NCBI GenBank assembly: GCA_017514905.1
Contig: JAFWIK010000021.1
Coordinates: 1 to 46,903 of the forward strand
Reading direction: 5' to 3'
DNA length: 46,903 nt
From: Candidatus Saccharimonadota bacterium
Lineage (GTDB): Bacteria > Patescibacteriota > Saccharimonadia > Saccharimonadales > Saccharimonadaceae
Position 1 is the stretch's first letter, and every line of letters begins with the position of its first letter. Below the pieces are notes generated by a model. The model ran no database searches, was not told the DNA's origin, and saw only the letters and a program-made list of their open reading frames with translations. Shown here one piece after another: positions 34,587-41,564 of this stretch. The translations under genes were made by a program, and so were the position numbers.

Positions 34587-35414
34587 TTATAAACTATCCT
34601 TTAACTTATCGTATTCTTTTAAAATATCATCATACTCATGTATTTTCAAAATCTCATGCACTTTTTCAACTTCAAACGGCTTCACTTTCTGTACGTGAAA
34701 AACCGGCCAAAACTTAAAGTTATTACTAAAATGATGCAAAACCGTATCTTCCTTTGGCCTTTCGGCCTGTTCATTATACTTTCTTGGCATTAATTTACGA
34801 CGCGAAATTGACTTATTTAATGCCGCCTGATCTGCCAACATCATCCATCTTTCCATACAAAGCTTAACGGCTTTTTCAAACATTTTTGACTTCAAACATT
34901 CCGGTAAATTAAATAACATCACGCCAGAATTCATATAATCAAAATTAAACAGCCCGTGGTAATGATAAAAGTTTTTACCATAAATATCTAGCACCCCTGC
35001 CGCTTCAATGCCATCTAGATCCGTATCATAAAAAACTTGTATATCTTTTCGGCAGATCACATCATAGTCTAAGTACAAAATCCGATCAAGTTTATTCAAT
35101 TCCGGTATTTTATCAATATATAATCGAAGCATTGAACACGGTGTAAAATACGAACTCATATTTTTTCCTGGCAAATTTTTTACGAAAACTTCCGTCGCAT
35201 CAATTAGACGCACCGAGTTTTTAGGATTATATTTTTTGACCAGCTCATTCAAGAATTTCGCAGTATCTTTTTCAAACGGTTTTACACCTTTATATTTAAC
35301 CGTCATAATATATATATTATATATAGCGTCTTTTTTACCTCGTTTTAAAAGCGACAAAATCGAAACTAGGACCCCCCGACTAATTCCTTCGTCACCGCAA
35401 TATAAAATATTCAT
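34587..35414 (-). CDS. Glycosyltransferase family 8-type protein
   Basis: 275 residues, homologous in layout to the GT8 protein at 32689-33666: NILYCGDEGISRGVLVSILSL, the DXD-type metal site in RILYLDYDVICRKDI, NFDYMNSGVMLFNLPECL, LADQAALNKSI and a C-terminal VLHHFSNNFKFWPVFH with the late metal-binding His. It has the LgtC/galactosyltransferase type of order and probably modifies an envelope glycan. It is leaderless: TATAAT lies 7 nt before the ATG. It belongs to the same strand cluster as the acyltransferase and second GT8 gene but is separated from them by the 78-bp inverted-repeat unit. Confidence 0.9.
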   Translation of the reverse strand: MNILYCGDEGISRGVLVSILSLLKRGKKDAIYNIYIMTVKYKGVKPFEKDTAKFLNELVKKYNPKNSVRLIDATEVFVKNLPGKNMSSYFTPCSMLRLYIDKIPELNKLDRILYLDYDVICRKDIQVFYDTDLDGIEAAGVLDIYGKNFYHYHGLFNFDYMNSGVMLFNLPECLKSKMFEKAVKLCMERWMMLADQAALNKSISRRKLMPRKYNEQAERPKEDTVLHHFSNNFKFWPVFHVQKVKPFEVEKVHEILKIHEYDDILKEYDKLKDSL

Positions 35415-35467
35415 ATTAATTATTATAGCAAGTTACTATCCCACCATCAATTTTTATTTAAAAACCA

Positions 35468-35496
35468 TTGACATTTTTTGCATAAAAACCTACAAT
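35468..35496 (+). promoter_or_regulatory. Consensus promoter of surface-protein paralogue 3
   Basis: TTGACA and TACAAT are separated by exactly 17 bp. The predicted start of transcription falls after the in-frame ATG at 35498, so translation is expected from 35510. Confidence 0.8.
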
Positions 35497-35509
35497 AATG
35501 ATAAGCATT

Positions 35510-37261
35510 ATGGGAAACAAGATATTAAAGACAGACGGTATAATTGCCACTACAATAGTACTTTCTAGCTTGGCCGTCTTTTCTGGTTTCGTTCTATCTT
35601 CTGAAATAGCTTCTGCTGACTCTTCTTCATCAAATGCCGCAATCACCGTACCATTAGCCTGTACTATGAACGGTAGTGGTATGAATAATCACAGCGCAGA
35701 AATTTCAAATGGTACTTACCAAAGTGAAATTGGCACTACGACAATCAAAGTAGTCTGTAATGATCCAAGTGGTTTTTCCATTTATGCTGTGGGCTACACC
35801 GGAGATTCCTTGACTGATACTAACCATACTAAGCTAGTCGGGGCCACCAGCAATGTGACTATTGCTACCGGCACCGCTACTACCGCCGGAAATCCTGACG
35901 TTTCTAACTGGGCAATGAAATTAGCTGCAAATAGCAGCGATGCATATCCAGTTACTCTACAAAATGGCTATGGTTCATACAGCATTGTTCCTGATACTTA
36001 TGTTAAAGTAGCTTCTAGAACTTCCAACACTGATAGCGGAGTAAATGCAATTGGCTCCACCATAACAACTTCATACGCCGCCTACATAGCCAAAAATCAA
36101 ATTGCCGACACTTATAATGGCAAAGTCAAATACACCTTAGTTCATCCTCATAACGAAACGCCTCAACAGCCACAGCCATCACAAAGCAATATTATCTCTT
36201 ACTACCCGAACGCTAATTTAACAACCGGTACTATGAGCGGACAATGGATTAACGTTGGCGATACTCCAGCCCTTATAGCTAGTAATTTTGCTAGAACTGG
36301 TTACGGCTTTGCTGGTTGGAACGACGCATACGATTATAGTGGCACTTTCTATGGCATGAACGAGACCGTTAATGTCACCTCCGAAATGGAAACTAATGGC
36401 CTTAGCCTATATGCCGTCTGGGTGGAATCCGAAGGATACCTGCAAGACTCCAGCACAGTAGCAAGTGTTTGTAACAGGCTTACAGCCGCCTCAGCATCGA
36501 CTGCCAATACTCTCAGCAGCGTCTCTGCTCTCACTGACCGCCGCGATGGCAATACGTATGCCATCGCCAAACTAGCCGATGGTAAATGTTGGATGATTGA
36601 AAATCTCAGATTATCTAATTCTACCGAACTAACCACTAGTAATACCCATAACCCTCTCACTATTAATAATATAGTTTCTATCCTAAATGACGATGGCACC
36701 ACCACTAACCATCTTTCTGCCACTAGTAGTAACTGGTGTCTTGAAGAAACCAGCGCCTGCGTAGACCAATCCAAATTGAATACTGACAACACTGCACTTT
36801 ATCTATCTAACACCACCGGCTCTAAAACTGGCAACGTATATAGCTATGGCAACTACTATAACTGGTATTCCGCTACTGCCGGACATGGTATCAGATATAC
36901 ATCAGCTAGTTTCACCTCACCCGGCGACATCTGCCCATCTGGCTGGCGTCTACCTACTGGTGGTTCATCAAATAGCGAAATCATCACAATCAATAATCTT
37001 GCAAATAGCGGTTCAACTACTACCAGCGCTGGGCTGAGAACCTTCCCTAACAATTTCGCCTTTGCTGGAATGGTTAGTACAAATTCCGGGAATATCTCAG
37101 ATCGTAGCTGGTATGGTAACTATTGGACAGCAACAGACAGTTATGGCGGAGCCTATGGGCTCAAAATCGCCGATGGCGGTGGCGGAGCCAGCCCCACCGA
37201 TCTCCCATGGAAATACACTGGCCATAGCGTTCGCTGCATCGCTGACCTTCAATATAATTAA
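35510..37261 (+). CDS. Secreted surface protein with InlB repeat and FISUMP-type domain (paralogue 3)
   Basis: 583 residues from the chosen ATG. The hydrophobic segment (IIATTIVLSSLAVFSGFVL) precedes SEIASADSSS. The shared N-terminal module follows (CTMNGSGMNNHSAEISNGTY, TIKVVCNDPSGFSIYAVGYTG, NWAMKLAANSSDAYPVTL, ADTYNGKVKYTLVHP). Unlike paralogues 1 and 2 it then has one Listeria-Bacteroides/InlB repeat (IISYYPNANLTTGTM, TGYGFAGWNDAY, SLYAVW). The C-terminal FISUMP half contains YAIAKLADGKCWMIENLRL, DICPSGWRLPTGGSS, GNYWTATDS and SVRCIAD. It has a strong promoter and is probably a highly expressed surface adhesin. Convergent with the YolD-like gene, 15 bp away. Confidence 0.87.
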   Translation: MGNKILKTDGIIATTIVLSSLAVFSGFVLSSEIASADSSSSNAAITVPLACTMNGSGMNNHSAEISNGTYQSEIGTTTIKVVCNDPSGFSIYAVGYTGDSLTDTNHTKLVGATSNVTIATGTATTAGNPDVSNWAMKLAANSSDAYPVTLQNGYGSYSIVPDTYVKVASRTSNTDSGVNAIGSTITTSYAAYIAKNQIADTYNGKVKYTLVHPHNETPQQPQPSQSNIISYYPNANLTTGTMSGQWINVGDTPALIASNFARTGYGFAGWNDAYDYSGTFYGMNETVNVTSEMETNGLSLYAVWVESEGYLQDSSTVASVCNRLTAASASTANTLSSVSALTDRRDGNTYAIAKLADGKCWMIENLRLSNSTELTTSNTHNPLTINNIVSILNDDGTTTNHLSATSSNWCLEETSACVDQSKLNTDNTALYLSNTTGSKTGNVYSYGNYYNWYSATAGHGIRYTSASFTSPGDICPSGWRLPTGGSSNSEIITINNLANSGSTTTSAGLRTFPNNFAFAGMVSTNSGNISDRSWYGNYWTATDSYGGAYGLKIADGGGGASPTDLPWKYTGHSVRCIADLQYN

Positions 37262-37276
37262 TTTAAAGCTAGGTTA

Positions 37277-37501
37277 TTAATCATTAGTCAAATAATCTGT
37301 TCCTTCATTTTCGATATCTGAAATAATTACCCTTCGACTTCTTAACTCATTACACTGTGCCGTTCTTTTAACTGCTTGATCGTATCCAGCAAGCGCCGCA
37401 TACGGCGCAAATTGTGCTGCCCGCATTTCCCTAGACATTCGTGGATGATGTTTCGGCTCATAGTGCGAATGCTGCAAAATCTCCTCATACTCTTTTCTCA
37501 T
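37277..37501 (-). CDS. YolD-like small protein, partner of Y-family polymerase
   Basis: 74 residues with the conserved core HPRMSREMRAAQFAPYAAL and GYDQAVKRTA, typical of the YolD-like family found beside UmuC/UvrX genes in Firmicutes. Its ATG overlaps the polymerase stop by 4 nt, so the two genes are coupled. By analogy with other UmuC partners it may be an accessory of the translesion polymerase, but its biochemical role is not established. The pairing suggests acquisition from a Firmicute or a mobile element; this is inference. Confidence 0.85.
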   Translation of the reverse strand: MRKEYEEILQHSHYEPKHHPRMSREMRAAQFAPYAALAGYDQAVKRTAQCNELRSRRVIISDIENEGTDYLTND

Positions 37502-38853
37502 GCTTTGTGCCCCCCAATCTGCCGATTTCTCTCTCGCCCCGTCGCCCCTTTTTCAAAATTAATCCCCTTTAAAATTGCATTTTTACCATAACGCTTCTTA
37601 ATTGCAATTACCGCCTCATTAGCTCGCTTTTCCTTATCCAATTCTTTCTTCTGGCCTTTATTTTCAAACAAATCCAATTGTCTCAGCATTTTCCCAGCAT
37701 CTTCTTCTCGTTTCACATGGTTTACGTCAATCATAATTCGCCGAACTTTCAAATCCGGATTCACCTCCTCTTTAAAAATCTCTTGCACTGCTTTCGAAAT
37801 CAAATGCGTAGAAGCCGTGAAACAACCCAAATTATGAGTCCCATGTGCATGCTTTGGCACTAAACGCCCATAAAAATCCTCCGCCGTTTCGCCATGATAG
37901 TTTTCTAAACTAGATTTGTCATACCCAATCGTCAAAATTACTTGATCAGTCACCAATTTTCTATTTAAAAGATTCAGCCCCACTTCTTCCGCCATTTCCA
38001 TCGCCACCACCTTCGCCTCATTGTAGCTATACGGTTCTTTCAAAACCTGCCCCGACGAAAAGGAATGGCTCTCTGGTTGATAACTTTTAATATCAGAAAT
38101 CTCGCACGGTTCCCATCCCCAAGCATGGTCAATTAAAAGTTCCGCATTCATGCCAAATAGCTGATAAAGAAAGCCTTCGTCTTTTTCTGAGCAAATCGCC
38201 ACGTCGCCCATCGTAAAAAGTCCGTGTTTTTCTAAACTTCGCAAATATCCTTTTCCCACGCGCCAAAAATCCGTCAAAGGCCGATGCTCCCAAAGTTCCT
38301 TCCGGTAGCTCACTTCATTTAGCTCCGCAATCCTCACACCATCTTTATCTGGCTCTTTATGCTTCGCTACAATATCCATCGCTACTTTCGCGAGATATAA
38401 ATTCGTACCAATCCCAGCCGTCGCCGTCACGCCAGTTTCCTTTAAAACTTCTTTAATCATCTTCATCGCGAGTTCTCTAGCCGTCATATTGTAAGTTTTT
38501 AAATACGGCGTCGCATCAATAAAAACCTCATCGACCGAATAAACATGAATGTCTTCTTCTGCAATATACCTTAAGTATATATTATATATACGCGTACTGT
38601 AGCTGATATAATATGCCATCCGCGGCTTTGCAATGATAAAATCCTTAGCCTTTTGCTTTACTTCATAGAGCCTAGCCCGTCCAGGAATACCTAACTTTTT
38701 TAAAGCCGGCGAAACCGCGAGACATATCGTCTTATCAGTCCGCGATTCATCCGCCACCACTAGCTTCGCCGTCAAAGGATCTAGCCCCCGCTCCACACAC
38801 TCCACCGACGCGTAAAAAGACTTTAAATCTATCGCAATATAAACCTTCCCCAT
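37498..38853 (-). CDS. Y-family translesion DNA polymerase (UmuC/DinB-like)
   Basis: 451 residues. Catalytic acidic motifs are AIDLKSFYASVECVERGLDP at the N-terminus and YSVDEVFIDATPYL; the HhH-like region is TATAGIGTNLYLAKVAMDI and the little-finger domain follows (SFSSGQVLKEPYSYNEA). Near the C-terminus RQLDLFEN contains a clamp-binding QLDLF motif. The start at 38853 is supported by TATAAT 6 nt upstream; the longer frame begins upstream of the promoter. It bypasses DNA lesions with low fidelity. The YolD-like gene overlaps its end. No LexA-like operator was recognised. Confidence 0.95.
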   Translation of the reverse strand: MGKVYIAIDLKSFYASVECVERGLDPLTAKLVVADESRTDKTICLAVSPALKKLGIPGRARLYEVKQKAKDFIIAKPRMAYYISYSTRIYNIYLRYIAEEDIHVYSVDEVFIDATPYLKTYNMTARELAMKMIKEVLKETGVTATAGIGTNLYLAKVAMDIVAKHKEPDKDGVRIAELNEVSYRKELWEHRPLTDFWRVGKGYLRSLEKHGLFTMGDVAICSEKDEGFLYQLFGMNAELLIDHAWGWEPCEISDIKSYQPESHSFSSGQVLKEPYSYNEAKVVAMEMAEEVGLNLLNRKLVTDQVILTIGYDKSSLENYHGETAEDFYGRLVPKHAHGTHNLGCFTASTHLISKAVQEIFKEEVNPDLKVRRIMIDVNHVKREEDAGKMLRQLDLFENKGQKKELDKEKRANEAVIAIKKRYGKNAILKGINFEKGATGRERNRQIGGHKA

Positions 38854-38938
38854 ACTAATATTATAACAATAATCTTGCACTAGTTGCCAGTTTATGATGT
38901 TTATGCTAAAATCAAGCTAACTTAACTAAGGAACTAAA

Positions 38939-39949
38939 ATGGACCCTACCACACCAAATGAAAATCAAAACAATCCTGAACCAGCCACGCCACCGCAGCC
39001 AGAGCCAACGCCAGAGCCTACTCCTACACCGGCTCCAGAACCGATCCCAGCTCCGGAACCAACACCGGAACCAACTCCAGCGCCGGCTCCAGAACCAACC
39101 CCAGCACCGACTCCTACGCCAGAACCGACCCCAACTCCGGAACCAACACCAGAGCCTACTCCTACTCCAGCTCCGGAACCTGTACCAGTATCGGAACCAC
39201 AACCTACTCCAGCTCCAGAACCCGCAGCAGAGCCTACAACTACCCCAACTCTAACCTCAGCTCCAGAACCAGCTTTAGCTCCTACACCGCAGCCAGCTCT
39301 AGCAGACGAGCCTAAAAAGAAGAACAACCTAATCATTCTCATTATAGTCATCGTTGCCATTCTAGCTATCATTGGCGTTGTCATCGCTGCAGCCCTCGGC
39401 GCCTTTGGTGGTGGTGGTTTATTCGGCGATCCTACTCCTACACCCGAACTCGCCAAATCCGTCTGTGAAAAACACGGCGGTGAGTTTAAAGACATTCTTG
39501 ATACTTCCTCTTCTTATCAAGAAGAATATCAGGCCGCTTTCATATGTAGCAGGACTGAACAAGAAGACATCAGCTCAGCCTTTGAATACTACGTCTACTT
39601 CATTAAAGACGAAAAGAAAGAAGAGTTTTGGTCGAAAGCCAAGTCAAGCCTCGACAATGACTACTATACTGTACTTGAAGACTCTGATTCTTACATCAAA
39701 GTTTACGACAGCTTGTCAAATGACTCTCGAACCACCACTAATTATATGTACGAAGTGCTATATAAAAATGCCGTCGGTGCTGTCATGACCTTAGATGGTC
39801 CCCTCGCCGAACAACTCTTAGTAGAACTCGGATTCCCAGACCGCAGCCACGCCAATTTTAGCACTAGCGGTACTCCCGAGCAAACTTCAGACTACGTCGT
39901 CACCTCCAAAAAATCCAGCCCGACTAGCTTATTCCAATTCGATTATTAA
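38939..39949 (+). CDS. Pro/Glu-repeat membrane protein with extracytoplasmic domain
   Basis: 336 residues. Residues about 15-120 are a PEPTPEPTPTPAPEP-type repeat, then a Lys-rich KKKNN, one transmembrane helix (LIILIIVIVAILAIIGVVIAAAL), a GAFGGGGLFGDP hinge and an acidic C-terminal domain (residues about 175-336) with two cysteines (SVCEKHGG, FICSRTEQE). No family is recognised. The positive charge before the helix suggests an N-in topology, so the proline-rich arm would be cytoplasmic, unlike TonB. TAAAAT and an AAGGA ribosome-binding site lie upstream. The repeat DNA (CC-A-GA-CC-A units) is prone to length change. Confidence 0.8.
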   Translation: MDPTTPNENQNNPEPATPPQPEPTPEPTPTPAPEPIPAPEPTPEPTPAPAPEPTPAPTPTPEPTPTPEPTPEPTPTPAPEPVPVSEPQPTPAPEPAAEPTTTPTLTSAPEPALAPTPQPALADEPKKKNNLIILIIVIVAILAIIGVVIAAALGAFGGGGLFGDPTPTPELAKSVCEKHGGEFKDILDTSSSYQEEYQAAFICSRTEQEDISSAFEYYVYFIKDEKKEEFWSKAKSSLDNDYYTVLEDSDSYIKVYDSLSNDSRTTTNYMYEVLYKNAVGAVMTLDGPLAEQLLVELGFPDRSHANFSTSGTPEQTSDYVVTSKKSSPTSLFQFDY

Positions 39950-40061
39950 AACCAATCAACCCGATTCCTAATCAATCTTAACCAAATAGCCCCATATTCT
40001 TCTCGCATTTAATAATTCCATTATGCATATTAAATCTATCTCAAATCTTAGGCCATTATAA

Positions 40062-40166
40062 ATTCGAAGTTGAGAGGCGTCAGATTGGTGTTTTCTCCGT
40101 GCGAAGCGCGATTATTGATCGAGCGAGCACGAAAAAACGCCAAGATGGCGCCTCTCAATTCGAATT
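40062..40166. repeat. 105-bp quasipalindrome with embedded terminator after tRNA-Leu
   Basis: The arms ATTCGAAGTTGAGAGGCG (40062-40079) and CGCCTCTCAATTCGAAT (40150-40166) are inverted. The similarity continues inward (GGTGTTTTCTCCGTGC against GCACGAAAAAACGCC) to an apex with CGATTATTGATCG. Read on the minus strand, the right arm contains CGCCATCTTGGCG followed by TTTTTT, a Rho-independent terminator for tRNA-Leu. The larger structure is more than a terminator needs. The 110 bp from 39950 to here are otherwise empty. Confidence 0.75.
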
Positions 40167-40167
40167 A

Positions 40168-40252
40168 TGGTGCCCGAGATGGGACTTGAACCCATACGGA
40201 TTTCTCCATTCGATTTTAAGTCGAACGCGTATACCAATTCCGCCACTCGGGC
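40168..40252 (-). tRNA. tRNA-Leu (anticodon TAA)
   Basis: Acceptor GCCCGAG pairs with CTCGGGC, with discriminator A and CCA encoded. A long class II variable arm is present, and the anticodon loop CTTAAAA lies between TTCGA and TCGAA. TATAAT is 8 nt upstream (40266-40261). Confidence 0.95.
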
Positions 40253-40271
40253 ACTACATTATTATATCACA

Positions 40272-41042
40272 TTATCCCAGATATTGCACCGCCGCTGTAG
40301 CTGCATTCGCACCATCTCCTGCCGCTGTCACCAGTTGCCGCAATTTTTTAGTCCGGCAATCCCCTGCTACAAACACCCCTGAACAAGAAGTTTTGCAATC
40401 TTCTCCGGCCACCACGTATCCATCTTTATCTAAATCTACTAAACCATTCAAAAAACCAGTTTCTGGCACCCGGCCAATCGCCACAAATACCGCCTCTGCT
40501 TCTTTCGGCAAAGGATCATCGTGGTGCACGTGATAGACTTTTGATGCAATCTTTTTGAGATACATTATTTCATATTTCGCCGTATTACCACTGCCTACCA
40601 CTACTACTGGTTTATTTTTATAAAGCGCCCCGTCACAAGTCGCACAATACGAAATCGGACGCTTTCTGGCTTCCTTGGTCTGCTTTTCGCCTAACTTTCT
40701 CGGCTCCGTCCCCATCGCCAATATTATCGCACCAGATGCATATTCACTTTCATCTGTTTTTACTACAAAACCACCATTTTCCTCTTTATTAACCACTGAA
40801 ATTGCTTCTTCCTCTTTAAATAAAACGCCAAAATTATGCGCTTGGTGATATATTTTTTTCATTAAATCTGCACCCGAAACGCCTAAATCTCCTGGCCAAT
40901 TATCCACTTTTAACGAATTTATAATTTGCCCGCCAAACACTTTTTTCTCTAATACTAAAACTTTGCATCCTGCTCGCACCGCATAAATCGCTGCCGTCAT
41001 TCCAGCCATCCCTGCCCCTATAATAATCACGTCGTATTTCAT
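40272..41042 (-). CDS. trxB: Thioredoxin reductase-like flavoprotein with shortened NADPH domain
   Basis: 256 residues against about 310 for the family. The FAD-binding GAGMAGMTAAIYAVRAG, ILAMGTEPRKLG, the redox-active CATC (Cys133, Cys136) and the C-terminal GVFVAGDCR, RQLVTAAGDGANAATAA are all present. The NADPH fold starts normally (VVVVGSGNTAKYEIMYLKKI), but after KVYHVHHDDPLPK it jumps directly to AEAVFVAIGRVP. About 50 residues are missing there, including the usual HRR(D/E) phosphate-binding segment. It may use NADH, another electron donor or a reduced domain; that is open. No frameshift is seen. Confidence 0.9.
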   Translation of the reverse strand: MKYDVIIIGAGMAGMTAAIYAVRAGCKVLVLEKKVFGGQIINSLKVDNWPGDLGVSGADLMKKIYHQAHNFGVLFKEEEAISVVNKEENGGFVVKTDESEYASGAIILAMGTEPRKLGEKQTKEARKRPISYCATCDGALYKNKPVVVVGSGNTAKYEIMYLKKIASKVYHVHHDDPLPKEAEAVFVAIGRVPETGFLNGLVDLDKDGYVVAGEDCKTSCSGVFVAGDCRTKKLRQLVTAAGDGANAATAAVQYLG

Positions 41043-41107
41043 TTTTACTCCTTTTACTTATTATCTATCAAATCAATTCATTTTTCAACCAGTTTTTACT
41101 CCTGAAC

Positions 41108-41136
41108 TTGCTTTTTTATCTCAAATATGCTATCAT
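41108..41136 (+). promoter_or_regulatory. Promoter of the 112-aa gene
   Basis: TTGCTT and TATCAT are separated by 17 bp, about 40 nt before the ATG at 41175. Confidence 0.6.
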
Positions 41137-41174
41137 TAAATAAGCGCATTAAAAATTAGCAAGGGGGTAATAAG

Positions 41175-41513
41175 ATGTTTCAAACTAAACTCGGCAAAAC
41201 TGCAACAAAGCTAGTTAATTTAACTAATGAGACTATTCACGTTTACGAAAAAAGTTCTGGTAAAATTGTCACGCTAGAACCTAGTCAAAAGCAATTGCCA
41301 GAAACACCTCAAAACGATTTGGATAAAACCATGTACATTGTCAATCAGGAAGTCGCCAGAAAACTAATCGGTTCCGCAAATAGGGACGTTTCGGATCTTG
41401 CCATTGTTCATCATCAAGATAATGGTAGACATAATATCAAAATAACCTATCTTGTCTGGGTCGAAGATTTTAAAACTGACGTCTTTCTATTTAATCATCC
41501 AAGAAACATTTAG
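41175..41513 (+). CDS. Small conserved-looking protein, unknown function
   Basis: 112 residues, no signal peptide or membrane segment. An AAGGGGGTAATAAG ribosome-binding region precedes the ATG, a promoter is present and a clear terminator follows, so it is a well-defined single-gene unit. The opening KLVNLTNETIHVYEKSSGKIVTLEPS and middle YIVNQEVARKL resemble small phage-type or accessory proteins that begin VNLTPHAI and contain a YIVS..VA segment. This is a resemblance from memory, not a proven family. Acidic/basic mix; probably cytoplasmic. Confidence 0.75.
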   Translation: MFQTKLGKTATKLVNLTNETIHVYEKSSGKIVTLEPSQKQLPETPQNDLDKTMYIVNQEVARKLIGSANRDVSDLAIVHHQDNGRHNIKITYLVWVEDFKTDVFLFNHPRNI

Positions 41514-41518
41514 CGCTA

Positions 41519-41544
41519 CGCGGAGTAATTACTCCGCGTTTTTT
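41519..41544 (+). terminator. Terminator of the 112-aa gene
   Basis: The perfect stem CGCGGAGT/ACTCCGCG with an AATT loop is followed by TTTTTT. Confidence 0.9.
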
Positions 41545-41564
41545 CAATGCCTAGTTTCTAATAA

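Noticed and set aside
38965-39495. Long antisense frame (Gly/Val/Ser-rich) opposite the Pro/Glu-repeat gene
   Set aside because: It is the mirror of the PEPT repeat, has no ribosome-binding site and no domain. The plus-strand gene has promoter, Shine-Dalgarno, membrane helix and a plausible domain.
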